Shown piece after piece: positions 1-7,591 of a stretch of DNA of 64,000 nucleotides. The notes below the pieces were generated by a model. That model was not told the origin of the DNA. It did not search any database and saw only the letters and a list, made by a program, of their open reading frames with translations. This stretch comes from Nodosilinea nodulosa PCC 7104 (GTDB lineage: Bacteria > Cyanobacteriota > Cyanobacteriia > Phormidesmidales > Phormidesmidaceae), in assembly GCF_000309385.1 (NCBI RefSeq), contig NZ_JH976537.1:2944815-3008814 (forward strand), written 5' to 3'. Within the stretch, counting starts at the first letter, position 1. Every line of letters begins with the position of its first letter. The translations under genes were made by a program, and so were the position numbers.

Positions 1-2
1 GT

Positions 3-209
3 AATCCCAAGCGGGCGACGGCACGTCCGACAGCCGAATTACTGTTGGCCAGTTTTCGCGACATTACTCTAGTCATGGTGAATGCACGAGGGCAGACCTA
101 TGCCCATCTGACGGAGCTGACGCCTTTACAGCAGCAGATCTTAAAGGCTCTCAACTTCCCGGTAAGTATTTACACCCTGCTGGGGCCCGTATCTGACGAA
201 CCACCTTAG
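3..209 (+). pseudogene. C-terminal fragment of an IS1634-like (IS4 superfamily) transposase
   Basis: An open frame enters from the left edge of the window and ends at a TAG at 207-209. The roughly 68 residues read NPKRATARPTAELLL, then a segment like DITLV, and then LTPLQQQILKALNF. This is the pattern I associate with the C-terminal tail of IS1634-type transposases. The catalytic DDE part would lie to the left of the window, so I cannot say whether the element is whole. The reading frame of the next transposase remnant begins within about 30 bases of the stop, so two different insertion sequences abut here. Family assignment is from memory of the motif and is moderate. Confidence 0.5.
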
Positions 210-234
210 AAATGAGCGAACCGGGAGAGAACAG

Positions 235-1041
235 TTAGGCGTAAAGGCTTACAGCCGTCTCAGTGGTGGCCTAGAGAAAGCCAACTTACGCTTAAGTGCT
301 AACGAATCGTTTCAAGGTGCAGAGGATGACATCGCGGCCCTGACCGGGATGAAGGTCGGGCACTCGACCCAACAACGCCTGGTGGGGCGTCAGTCGTTCG
401 AGTCTGCCGAGGCCAAACAAGGCGTCAGTGAGGTCAGCATTGATGGCGGCAAAGTCCGTCTGCGTGACCTGGTGGAGTCCACCAGCCCGTGGCGAGACTA
501 CAAAGCGGTGCGGGTGCAAGGGATCTACTACAACGCCTTCTTCCAGGACAATGAGAGCTTGATTGACTATCTCAGCGCTCAGCGATTGCTCTCCCCGCTG
601 GTCTGTCTGGGCGATGGTCACGCTGGAGTGTGGAATTTGTTTAGTCAACTCACCACCGTTGAGACCCGTTGGGAAATCCTCGATTGGTATCACCTCAAAG
701 AAAACCTCTACAAAGTCGGTGGGTCGCTCAAGCGCTTAGCGGCGGCGGAAACGCTGTTATGGCAAGGTGAGGTGGCGTCTGCCCAGGCCCTCTTTGCGGA
801 CTGTCGGCGCAAGCAAGCCCGCAACTTTGAAGCTTATCTGAGCACCCATCGGGCTCGCATCGTGAATTATGGAGCCTATCAGAGTGAGCAACTCTGCTCC
901 ATTGGTTCAGGAGCCGTTGAGTCGGCTGTCAAACAGATTGGGCGACGTCTCCAAATCTCGGGTGCCCGCTGGAATACGGCCTCCGTCAATGCAATGTTGA
1001 GTCTGCGCTGTGCCTACCTCAATGGTCAACTCGCAAGTTGA
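235..1041 (+). pseudogene. ISKra4-family transposase, 5'-truncated
   Basis: The frame is open from about 210 and reads into recognisable ISKra4 transposase from about 238 (VKAYSRLSGGLEKANLRLS), so it continues upstream of the first ATG at 349. Landmarks are a SIDGGKVRLRDL stretch, a LGDGHAGVWNL stretch and a terminal IGSGAVESAVKQIGRRLQ block that normally closes the family's DDE domain. Family members are usually well over 350 residues, whereas only about 268 codons remain. The N-terminal part is missing, apparently cut away by the IS1634-like element to the left. No in-frame stop or frameshift is visible in the remaining part, which argues for recent truncation. It is unlikely to encode an active transposase. 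Confidence 0.75.
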
Positions 1042-1068
1042 CTATTTTGTCGAAAGTGGGATGCTCCC
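1042..1068 (+). mobile_element. Probable right end of the ISKra4-like remnant
   Basis: Directly after the transposase stop lies a sequence whose reverse complement begins GGGAGCATCCCACTTTCGAC. It resembles the terminal inverted repeat of ISKra4 elements. The left partner is absent, in line with the truncated gene. The exact end is estimated, not proven. Confidence 0.4.
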
Positions 1069-1193
1069 GGTTGACGAAGGAAACCCAACAAGCTGGAAAA
1101 ATCCTTACTCCCAGAACATCGTGTCTTGAGGGATGATATCTTCATCAGTTCTTGAATTATTCTGGCTGAATGGTTGCGCCGTTTTTTTAAGTG

Positions 1194-1217
1194 TTGGGTT
1201 TCGCAAACTCAACCCAA
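1194..1217. repeat. Small dispersed hairpin (TTGGGTT/AACCCAA)
   Basis: Arms TTGGGTT (1194-1200) and AACCCAA (1211-1217) enclose a 10-base loop. Hairpins of this GTTGGGTTTCG...CAACCCAACCTAC type are very common in cyanobacterial spacers. Here it lies just past the stop of the minus-strand toxin gene and could help end that transcript, but there is no U tract. Confidence 0.5.
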
Positions 1218-1225
1218 CCTACCAA

Positions 1226-1558
1226 CTAATGAAGCTCCAGACAGTGCAAATCGGGGTTGCTCAAGAGTTCTTGAATTGCTATTTCTCCGGAACGAATTAA
1301 TACTTCAACTTGGCTGGTTGGTGCATTACCGCACCGGAGCCAAACAACTTTGGGTGGAGAACCATAAAGCCGACTTCTTTCAGGGAAATCTGCATCTTGC
1401 GTCACGATGCAGAAGTCATTGAGCTTAGCAAATTCCCAAATCTCGGTATCTGTTTTCTCAGCTAGGTTGTGAAATTGGACATGGCTGGATTCAGGAAAAA
1501 TATCAGCTAACCGATTAACCAGCTTACGACTGAGGTTTTGATCAAACAGCAGTTTCAA
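1226..1558 (-). CDS. DUF5615 PIN-like toxin
   Basis: The product is 110 residues and matches the DUF5615 family of PIN-like nucleases. It starts MKLLFDQNLSRKLV with the first acidic residue of the fold (D6), then has HVQFHNLAEKTDTEIWEFA and the central IVTQDADF motif with two further acidic residues. Such proteins are predicted metal-dependent RNases encoded with a DUF433 antitoxin, as here. The start codon is TTG (1556-1558), and its last two bases are the first two of the antitoxin's TGA stop (TTGA overlap). Translation is therefore probably coupled to the antitoxin. The acidic residues expected for catalysis are present, so the toxin looks intact. RNase activity is inferred from the family, not shown by the sequence. 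Confidence 0.85.
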   Translation of the reverse strand: MKLLFDQNLSRKLVNRLADIFPESSHVQFHNLAEKTDTEIWEFAKLNDFCIVTQDADFPERSRLYGSPPKVVWLRCGNAPTSQVEVLIRSGEIAIQELLSNPDLHCLELH

Positions 1559-1785
1559 GCAGCACTCACCGATGCAACTAAACGATGTTCACGATCAGCG
1601 GCAAACTCCAGGCAAGCTCTAATATCGGTTTCCGTTAATTCTGGAAAGTCGTCAATGATCTCATCGGTAGACATGCCAGCTGCTAACCACCCCAGAACAT
1701 CGTAAACCGTAATCCGCATCCGGCGAATGCATGGCTTGCCACCACGCTTATCAGGTTCAATCGTAATGATGTCGCGATAGCTCAT
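1555..1785 (-). CDS. DUF433 antitoxin
   Basis: The 76-residue product carries the full DUF433 pattern: IEPDKRGGKPCIRRMRITVYDVLGWLAAGMS, then EIIDDFPELTETDIRACLEFAADRE. The family has a helix-turn-helix-like fold and acts as the antitoxin of DUF5615 toxins. It is the promoter-proximal gene of the pair and its stop overlaps the toxin start. A perfect 14-bp palindrome lies 16 bases before the ATG, a good candidate for the site through which the pair represses itself. The module sits between IS remnants, typical for mobile toxin-antitoxin pairs. Confidence 0.88.
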   Translation of the reverse strand: MSYRDIITIEPDKRGGKPCIRRMRITVYDVLGWLAAGMSTDEIIDDFPELTETDIRACLEFAADREHRLVASVSAA

Positions 1786-1801
1786 AATGCGGATAGGTTG
1801 A

Positions 1802-1815
1802 TTAGGTATACCTAA
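1802..1815. promoter_or_regulatory. Perfect palindrome, candidate operator of the toxin-antitoxin pair
   Basis: TTAGGTATACCTAA is a perfect 14-bp palindrome just upstream of the antitoxin start at 1785. Its position and symmetry fit a binding site for a dimeric autorepressor. Binding is inferred. Confidence 0.55.
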
Positions 1816-2086
1816 GTCTAGAGCAGGCTAACACCTCGCTGCAACGGACAGCAGGTAATTGGTCGGCCAGAAGCAAGAGGCTGCCTGCCGTCGTTGAGCT
1901 TCACCATTATCACGATCGCTACCAAAGTAGTTTAGCTGCCACGTTTTGACGGGTGCATAGAGACGCCTCGTCACGGACCGCCGTGATGCCAAGGACAAGA
2001 AGCCCTAAGGCAAAACCACAGGGTCGCCCAAAACCTTAACTTTATTCAGAGGGTCATCGATTCCCGTTCGCAATGCGCTAACGAAG
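1816..2086. other. Spacer with degenerate repeat remnants, no gene
   Basis: No convincing gene is seen. Around 1828-1912 there is an imperfect inverted repeat (TAACACCTCGCTGCAACGGAC against a TTGAGCTTCACCATTA type arm), the look of an old dispersed element. At 1986-2036 a 16-codon open stretch starts MPRTRSPKAKPQGRP, which resembles the beginning of a transposon-associated protein but stops at once, so it is probably a decayed gene start. Confidence 0.4.
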
Positions 2087-2241
2087 AAAAATATAGAATC
2101 GACAGTGCCCCAAACAGAATTGATAGAGAAAAATATAGAATTGACGATGCTTCAAACAGAATTGACAGAGAAAAATACAGAATCGACAACGCTCTAAACA
2201 GAATCGATGGAGAAAAATATAGAGTTGGCAGTGTTCTGGAG
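2087..2241. repeat. 42-bp tandem repeat, three full copies and one partial
   Basis: Units begin at 2087, 2129, 2171 and 2213, each opening with an A-rich AAAAATA(T/C)AGA(A/G)T core. The period is 42 bases (14 codons), so frames stay open through the array on both strands: a polar EKYRID..NRIDR repeat on the plus strand and a hydrophobic ILYFS.SILF repeat on the minus strand. Differences between copies fall mostly on third codon positions, but those positions coincide in the two frames, so they do not tell which strand, if either, is coded. No good start codon or ribosome site precedes the plus-strand frame. Confidence 0.85.
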
Positions 2242-2300
2242 CGAATCCGAAGGACTTTACTCCAGGAGCCTACGCCATTTTGCCTATTGACAGCTTGATA

Positions 2301-3625
2301 CCTGATTGACTGACAAAAGGTGCTTGTCAAGTTCTTGAAACGATTGACACTAGGGGGCTTGAGCGACCTTGAAAATCTGTGCGGGAGCCAGCATTCTAAG
2401 ATGAGATACCACTCAACATCAAGAATGCTGTGAAAAAAACTCCCGCCTCTACGATGCCTTGAAAATCTGGACGAGTCAATCGGGTGAATGGGTTCACCTG
2501 ACCCATCTGACCACCTGTCTCTGGATGGTCGTCGCGTTAATCCATACCGGTGAGGTGAATTTGACCCGATGGTTGCCGCATCTGCCGTGCCGGGGCCACC
2601 AGGCGCAAAGTAAACAACGCCGACTCAGTCGGTGGTTGCACAACAGCCGCATTAACGTGCATCGCCTCTATAAACCCCTGATTCAAGCGGCATTAGCCCA
2701 TTGGCAAGAGGACGTGCTCTATCTAAGCTTAGACACCTCCGTGTTTTGGGATGAGTATTGCTTGGTGCGATTGGCCGTCGTTCATCGAGGACGAGCCATG
2801 CCGGTGGTCTGGCGGGTGCTAAAACGGCGAAGCGCATCGGTGTCGTTCTCGGACTATCGCGAGATGCTGCACCAAGCCGTTGACCGACTTCCTCAGGGCG
2901 TCAAGGTGGTGCTGCTGGCGGACCGAGGCTTTGTTCACACCGACTGCATGCGAGCAATGAGCACTCAACTCGGGTGGCACTACCGCATTCGTCTGAAGCG
3001 AGACACCTGGATTTGGCGGGAGGGGAAAGGCTGGCATCAACTGAAGGACTTCCATCTGAACCGCGGTGAAGCCTTGTGCTTTCACAACGTCAAACTCCAT
3101 CAGGGTCAGTGGTTTGGCCCTGTCCATCTGGCGTTTGGTTACAACAACATTAATGGTGAGTTTTGGGCCATCATCAGTGATGAACCCACCTCCCTGCATA
3201 CCTTCGAGGAATACGGGTTGAGGTTTGATATTGAAGAGACCTTCTTAGATGACCAATCGAATGGCTGGAATGTTCAGAAATCAGAGCTTCGCTCCATCTG
3301 TGCCCTCTCTCGCCTCTGGTTTATCCTGGCCGTCGCGACCCTCTATGTAACCGCTCAAGGCGTTGACGTGGTCGAGTCGGGTCGGCGTCGCTGGGTGGAC
3401 CCCCATTGGTTCCGGGGTAACAGCTACTTTCGCATTGGCACCGACTGGGTTAAAACTGCCTTGGAGAGCGGATGGCGGCTTATTCGGCGTGTCGTCTTCA
3501 CCGGCAACCGAGATCCTCAACCCGCCATGGCCTCGCGGAATCAACACCACCGCCGCACCTACCAAGTGGAATTCAAGATACGAACGTACCAATACGCGAC
3601 GGCCTAGTTTTGTCAGTCAACCAGG
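2301..3625 (+). mobile_element. Complete IS4-family insertion sequence (1325 bp) with 7-bp target duplication
   Basis: The ends are inverted repeats: the left end (2301-2318) reads CCTGATTGACTGACAAAA and the right end, read inward from 3625, CCTGGTTGACTGACAAAA, with one mismatch in 18. Outside them CTTGATA occurs at 2294-2300 and again at 3626-3632, a 7-bp target duplication. This defines the element precisely and shows it arrived as one simple insertion. It carries one transposase gene. The near-perfect ends and intact duplication indicate a recent event. Confidence 0.9.
2459..3607 (+). CDS. IS4-family DDE transposase
   Basis: The product is 382 residues from a TTG codon. The DDE residues are visible in LSLDTSVFWDEY, LLADRGFVHTD and the FDIEETFLDDQSNGW block, the usual order for IS4-family transposases. 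The stop TAG (3605-3607) sits directly before the right inverted repeat. The start is doubtful: the same frame continues upstream as NSRLYDALKIWTSQ, which looks like genuine N-terminal protein, back to an A7 run at 2433-2439. One frame away, a GTG at 2430 followed by AAA AAA would lead into it if the run held eight A's. The full protein may therefore need slippage at the A run, or the gene may have lost one A. Confidence 0.85.
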   Translation: MKIWTSQSGEWVHLTHLTTCLWMVVALIHTGEVNLTRWLPHLPCRGHQAQSKQRRLSRWLHNSRINVHRLYKPLIQAALAHWQEDVLYLSLDTSVFWDEYCLVRLAVVHRGRAMPVVWRVLKRRSASVSFSDYREMLHQAVDRLPQGVKVVLLADRGFVHTDCMRAMSTQLGWHYRIRLKRDTWIWREGKGWHQLKDFHLNRGEALCFHNVKLHQGQWFGPVHLAFGYNNINGEFWAIISDEPTSLHTFEEYGLRFDIEETFLDDQSNGWNVQKSELRSICALSRLWFILAVATLYVTAQGVDVVESGRRRWVDPHWFRGNSYFRIGTDWVKTALESGWRLIRRVVFTGNRDPQPAMASRNQHHRRTYQVEFKIRTYQYATA

Positions 3626-4151
3626 CTTGATACACATCAACTCCCGTATATTTACAGAAGCTAGTCGAAGCTTTCATAGAGGATTTATTGAAAAGTGCAT
3701 CACGGGATGCATCATCCCCTATTTGAAAATCCAAAATGAACAATCAAACCGTAACGGCTACACTATCTGCCCAAGAGGTTTCAGAGATCTTGGATCAGTT
3801 TAAAGAGATTCGCGAGCAGCTTACCTTCCTGATTGGTTTAACTCCCCAAGAGCGACGTCAAATGACCAAAATGGGTCTCAAGTCGCAAACATTTACCACT
3901 CGCGCTCTAGACATGGCCGCCCAACACATCGACATGATGCCGCGCCATCTCGATGTCGAAGAAGCCCGCCGCGATCTAGCCCTCTTCGAAGCGCTGAACC
4001 CTATTTTGCAGGCCGTGAACCACTTCAAAGAACTGCTGGAAGATACCCAAATGCTGGCCGGTAGCGAAGCCTATGCCGCAGCCCGGCTAGCCTACAACTC
4101 CGCCAAAGTGACAGGCAAAAATAGAGGGCTGGATGACGTCATTGAAGATCT

Positions 4152-4997
4152 GGTAGTGCACTTTAGTGCAGGCCAGAGGAAAAGACGAGGTCACCTTGCT
4201 CTGCGAGCTTCTGTCTGATTTGGCGATTGTAGTCATGGATGAACAGCCAGATCGCCCCGATATGGTTCTTGAGCTTCTTGGAGAACGACAGGGTCTTCCT
4301 CACCAGTCGGGCAATTCGCTGCCTCAGGGTGTTGTTCAGGCGCTCGATATAACTCGTCAAGCCGCTGTCTTTGCCCACGGCCTCATGCCGTTTGCTCGGA
4401 ATCACCGTGACGTAGGCCTCCCAGAAGTCAGTGTAGACCTTGGCGCATTGTCGATAGACCGCTGGGATGGACTGCCATAAGGCGATGGCCGACTCCCGAG
4501 AGCGGTCACCGATGTGGCAACCAATAATTTCTCGGGTCTTGGCATCCATGGCCAACCAGACCCATTGTTTATTGCCTTTATGACCGACAAAAGACCACAA
4601 TTCATCCATCTGCACCGCTAGCGGGCCTTTGGGCTTGGGAATGACCGCCGCCGTTTGGGGAACCGCCTCATAGACGGCATTGGCATGACCTTGAAGCCAA
4701 CTCTCTGACACCGCCGTGGCCCTCGCAATGCCCGCCAGCGGGATCTTCTCCTGTAACAGCCGATTCACCAGTGCCTTCGTCTCCTTCGGCTTCGGTCGCC
4801 ATTGCGGATCTTCGACGAATTGACGTCCACAGTCCCGGCACTTGTAGTTTTGCTTCCCTCGGTGGCTAGTGCCGTTCTTGGAGATGTCATGAGACCCACA
4901 GGTCGGACAGGTCATCTCAATCGTCATGGGGCCGACTTCCTTGTCCTCGTGATGGTATCGCCTGATTTTCCTCTTTCCCGTGCACTAATGCACTACC
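4152..4997 (-). mobile_element. Complete IS1-family insertion sequence (846 bp) with 8-bp target duplication
   Basis: The left end reads GGTAGTGCACTTTAGTGCA inward from 4152. The right end, read inward from 4997, is GGTAGTGCATTAGTGCA, differing by a 2-base gap. GAAGATCT is duplicated at 4144-4151 and 4998-5005. An 8-bp duplication is within the usual 8-9 bp range for IS1. One uninterrupted transposase gene lies on the minus strand. Both copies of the duplication are identical, so the insertion is probably recent. Confidence 0.92.
4163..4927 (-). CDS. IS1-family transposase (single-frame type)
   Basis: The 254-residue protein begins with a zinc-finger pair (C7, C10, C30, C33: CPTCG and CRDCGRQF). 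A helix-turn-helix region (IPLAGIARATAVSESWLQ) follows, then the DDE domain: VQMDELWSFVG, the VYTDFWEAY block and SYIERLNNTLRQRIARLVRKT, with conserved His/Arg/Tyr spacing. Classical IS1 makes its transposase by frameshifting between two frames. Here one continuous frame covers both halves, as in many archaeal and cyanobacterial IS1 relatives. Its 3' end runs into the left inverted repeat. It appears intact. Confidence 0.92.
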   Translation of the reverse strand: MTIEMTCPTCGSHDISKNGTSHRGKQNYKCRDCGRQFVEDPQWRPKPKETKALVNRLLQEKIPLAGIARATAVSESWLQGHANAVYEAVPQTAAVIPKPKGPLAVQMDELWSFVGHKGNKQWVWLAMDAKTREIIGCHIGDRSRESAIALWQSIPAVYRQCAKVYTDFWEAYVTVIPSKRHEAVGKDSGLTSYIERLNNTLRQRIARLVRKTLSFSKKLKNHIGAIWLFIHDYNRQIRQKLAEQGDLVFSSGLH

Positions 4998-5082
4998 GAA
5001 GATCTTTCTCAGCAGTTTCGCAAATCGCGCCGACAAAGCGCCACGGCTCAGTCTCCCGCTCCCCAGTCGCAGACGGCCTAAT

Positions 5083-5284
5083 TTAACCTCAGTTCGGGAT
5101 AATGCCGTCCCCTCCTTTGGAGGGGTGCCCGGAGGGCGGGGTGGGTCAAAACGGCTACCGCAAGGAATTGGCTGGAGACGGTGAAGTTCCGCAACTAGCC
5201 CCGCCTGACCCACCCCTACCCCTCCCAGGAGGGGACAGCAGGCCTACCTGTGCAGAGAATTTTCTTATCCCGAACTCAGATTAA
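5083..5284. mobile_element. MITE-like element (about 200 bp)
   Basis: The two ends are inverted copies of a 20-bp sequence: TTAACCTCAGTTCGGGATAA at 5083-5102 and, read inward from 5284, TTAATCTGAGTTCGGGATAA (3 differences). Inside, a second pair of arms (CCCCTCCTTTGGAGGGG near 5109 and the CCCCTCCCAGGAGGGG near 5219) would let the whole element fold. There is no transposase. It starts two bases after the stop of the IS1-split gene. Short noncoding units of this design are moved in trans by a related IS; I cannot name the partner from this window. Confidence 0.7.
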
Positions 5285-5412
5285 CTTACCCTATATAGCG
5301 CTTCACAGGCCCAAGCCCCACCGCCGCGATCGCGGCCTTGTCGGCAATCATTGGGGCGATAGTCTTTTTATCAGATCACTGCCGCCACCCAACCTACAAA
5401 AACTACAAAAAC

Positions 5413-6828
5413 CTACAGAACTCGCCCCGACGCGCCGCGCGGCAGGTACTCCCCCATGCCAGCGCCCCCCAGCCACTCATCCCCATCCACAATGCACTGG
5501 CCGCGCAGAAACACCTTCTTCACCCTGCCCGTTACCTCGCGCCCCTCAAACAGCGAGTAATCCACCAGGGAATGGTGGGTGCTGGCGCTGAGGGTGTGGG
5601 TTTCGTTGGGGTCAAACAGCACCAGGTCGGCGTCGCTGCCCACGGCGATCGTGCCCTTGCGGGGAAACAGGCCAAACATTTTGGCCGGGGCGGTGGCGGT
5701 AAGCTGCACAAAGCGGTTGAGGTTGATGCGCCCCGCTCTCACACCGCCATCGTAAAGCAGGGTGAGCCGCAGCTCCACCCCAGGGGCACCGTTGGGAATG
5801 CGGTTAAAGTTTTCGCGGCCAAACTGCTTTGACTTGAGAATGCCCAGGGGGTTTTCGTTCATGCAGAAGGGGCAGTGGTCGGTGGCCACTAGCTGCAAGT
5901 CGTCAAACTGCAACCCCCGCCAGAGGGCGTGTTGGCAGTCATGGTCCCGCAGGGGTGGGGTCATCACGTACTTTGCCGCCTCAAAGCCGGGGGCATCGTA
6001 CTCAGACCCATCGAGGAATAGGTAGTGAGGGCAGGTTTCGGCAAAGGCATGGATGCCGCGATCGCGCGCCTCCACCACCGCCTCCAGAGCCTCCTTCGCC
6101 GACAGGTGCACAATGTACACCGGCACCTCCGCCAGCTCCGCAATCCGAATCACCCGGTGGGCGGCTTCACCCTCCATCAGCCGGGGACGAGTGAGCTGAT
6201 GGTACTTGGGCGAGGTGTTGCCCTGCTCCAGCGCTTCCTCAATCAGCGCCTGAATCACCACCCCGTTTTCGGCGTGGAGGTTGACCATGCCGCCATGATC
6301 GCCTGTGCGGCGCATGGTTCTAAAAATATCGGCATCGTCTACCATCAGCACGCCGGGGTAGGCCATGTAGAGCTTAAAGCTAGAAACCCCGTCGTGGTTG
6401 ATTAAATCGGGCAGTTCTGCCAGAGATTCAGGGTTTACGTCCGTGAGAATAACGTGGAAGGCATAGTCGACGCAGCACTGGGGCTCTGCTGCCGCCAGGC
6501 GCCTGTCCAGCGCGGCCTTGGGGCTGTCGTTGTGGAACTGCTGGGCAAAGTCAATGATGGTGGTGGTGCCGCCAAAGGCCGCCGATCGCGTGCCCGTTTC
6601 AAAGCTGTCGCAGGTATAGACATCGTTGCCCATGGGGGTTTCCATGTGCACGTGGGCGTCAATGCCGCCGGGCAGCACCAGCAACCCGGCGGCATCGTGG
6701 CGCTCTGCATTCTCCACCGAAAGCTGGCGGCCAATGGCTTCAATGCGGCCATTTTGAATGAGAATGTCGCCCTGGTAATCGTCTACCGCCGTGACAATGC
6801 GACCACCCTGAATCAATACCGATGTCAT
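5413..6828 (-). CDS. Dihydropyrimidinase / hydantoinase-type cyclic amidohydrolase
   Basis: The 471-residue protein has the full metal centre of the dihydropyrimidinase group. H59 and H61 lie in GGIDAHVHME, the lysine that becomes carboxylated is K152 (SSFKLYMAY), and the others are H185 (LHAEN), H241 (YIVHLS) and D317 (ATDHCPF). The family opens the ring of dihydrouracil, dihydrothymine or hydantoins, in pyrimidine breakdown. The substrate here is not determined by the sequence. The ATG is preceded by AAAGGAG at good spacing. Neighbours do not include other pyrimidine-degradation genes, so it is probably transcribed alone. Length and motifs are normal. Confidence 0.9.
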   Translation of the reverse strand: MTSVLIQGGRIVTAVDDYQGDILIQNGRIEAIGRQLSVENAERHDAAGLLVLPGGIDAHVHMETPMGNDVYTCDSFETGTRSAAFGGTTTIIDFAQQFHNDSPKAALDRRLAAAEPQCCVDYAFHVILTDVNPESLAELPDLINHDGVSSFKLYMAYPGVLMVDDADIFRTMRRTGDHGGMVNLHAENGVVIQALIEEALEQGNTSPKYHQLTRPRLMEGEAAHRVIRIAELAEVPVYIVHLSAKEALEAVVEARDRGIHAFAETCPHYLFLDGSEYDAPGFEAAKYVMTPPLRDHDCQHALWRGLQFDDLQLVATDHCPFCMNENPLGILKSKQFGRENFNRIPNGAPGVELRLTLLYDGGVRAGRINLNRFVQLTATAPAKMFGLFPRKGTIAVGSDADLVLFDPNETHTLSASTHHSLVDYSLFEGREVTGRVKKVFLRGQCIVDGDEWLGGAGMGEYLPRGASGRVL

Positions 6829-7143
6829 AGCAGCTCCTTTGGAGCGAAATGGCTGGCCAATCTGGCCCAGGTTGCGGCAACTCCCTCTAGGGAAAACGCA
6901 ACGCTGCCATGACTATAGTTAGAGACTCCGCCCTTGCCCATTAAATAAATGTGCAGGAAATAGAGGCGTGGGCAGACCTGTAGTGAAGCCATCAGCGCGA
7001 AATTGGGTTTAATGCCCTACTTGCGCCCGGTTATACCTGGTACTCGAAGGCTGAACTATGCCGACTGTTCCAGCTCGCTTGGCTCCCTAGCTCCCCTGCT
7101 CCCCTGCGATTGACAATAGTCGTCACACTTGTGCCCCAGTCTA
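6829..7143. other. Spacer between dihydropyrimidinase and the 81-residue gene
   Basis: No gene is seen. It should hold the minus-strand promoter of the dihydropyrimidinase gene. Near 7080-7110 there is a simple repeat of the CTCCCCTG type, common in cyanobacterial spacers. Confidence 0.5.
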
Positions 7144-7389
7144 CTAGTTGCGATAGTGCAACTCCTCTAGCCAGGTGCGCAACTCGTCGGCAGAGGCGTG
7201 GTCAATGGCAAGCTGAGTCATAGGATCGTAGGCGCTCCAGCGGGGTTCGCCAGAGGTGCTGCTGGTCCACACCCGAGGTTCTGTGGTGGCTTCTAGGTGG
7301 GTCAGCGTTTTATTCCAAAACGATTTGAGCTGGGTAGCCAGGCTGGATGCAGGGCTAAACGTATGGATTGGCCAATAGCTGGTGTTCAT
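7144..7389 (-). CDS. Small hypothetical protein, 81 residues
   Basis: I chose the ATG at 7389 because AAAAGGAG stands at ideal spacing before it; a longer frame to 7500 lacks such a site. The product begins MNTSYWPIHTFSP, is Trp- and Thr-rich, and ends with an acidic helix (DHASADELRTWLEELHYRN). A central EPRVWTSSTSGEPRWSAYDP segment resembles short cyanobacterial proteins of unknown function. No signal peptide or membrane segment is seen. It is divergent from the nitrogen-regulated gifB-like gene and shares its 324-base control region, so joint regulation is possible but not shown. Confidence 0.7.
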   Translation of the reverse strand: MNTSYWPIHTFSPASSLATQLKSFWNKTLTHLEATTEPRVWTSSTSGEPRWSAYDPMTQLAIDHASADELRTWLEELHYRN

Positions 7390-7562
7390 GGAAAGATCTC
7401 CTTTTGCGTGCGAAGGGTTTTTCACCCTCAATACCACCATATATTTCTGTATCAGAAATAACAAAAGCTTTCTGTCATGGCTGGCATGAATAACTTTCAT
7501 GGGTCATATCGGGGCTTGACCCTCTGTATAGAATTGTCAAAAGCCGATATTCCCAAAAAACA

Positions 7563-7576
7563 GTAGCGTATTATAC
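7563..7576 (+). promoter_or_regulatory. NtcA-type box GTA-N8-TAC upstream of gifB
   Basis: GTAGCGTATTATAC matches the NtcA consensus GTA-N8-TAC exactly. The TATTAT inside it could serve as the -10 element of the gifB promoter, so NtcA bound here would block RNA polymerase. In other cyanobacteria NtcA represses the gif genes in this way. Position and match are seen; the repression is inferred. Confidence 0.7.
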
Positions 7577-7591
7577 AGATATGAAATGAAT

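Larger units (their letters stand above)
3736..5081 (+). pseudogene. Conserved hypothetical gene split by an IS1-family element
   Basis: The 5' part (3736-4151) encodes a helical protein beginning MNNQTVTATLSAQEVSEILDQ, of a type I recognise from cyanobacteria but that has no assigned function. After codon GAT at 4147-4149 the frame runs into the IS. Removing the IS and one copy of its 8-bp duplication joins 4151 to 5006 in frame, and the gene then ends as SQQFRKSRRQSATAQSP and so on, stopping at TAA 5079-5081. The rebuilt protein is about 163 residues. As it stands, the first 139 residues are followed by about 21 IS-encoded residues ending at 4218. The loss of only a short tail may leave some function. 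Confidence 0.85.

Noticed and set aside
2087-2241. Repeat array as a possible CRISPR
   Set aside because: The repeats are directly tandem without spacers of independent sequence, and no cas genes are in the window.
2046-2330. 94-codon minus-strand frame with hydrophobic 14-residue repeats
   Set aside because: It is produced by the 42-bp tandem repeat and runs into the left end of the IS4-family element, so it cannot be an ancestral gene in that form.
5102-5284. 60-codon plus-strand frame in the MITE-like element
   Set aside because: The frame follows the palindromic GC stems and gives Pro/Gly low complexity. There is no ribosome site.
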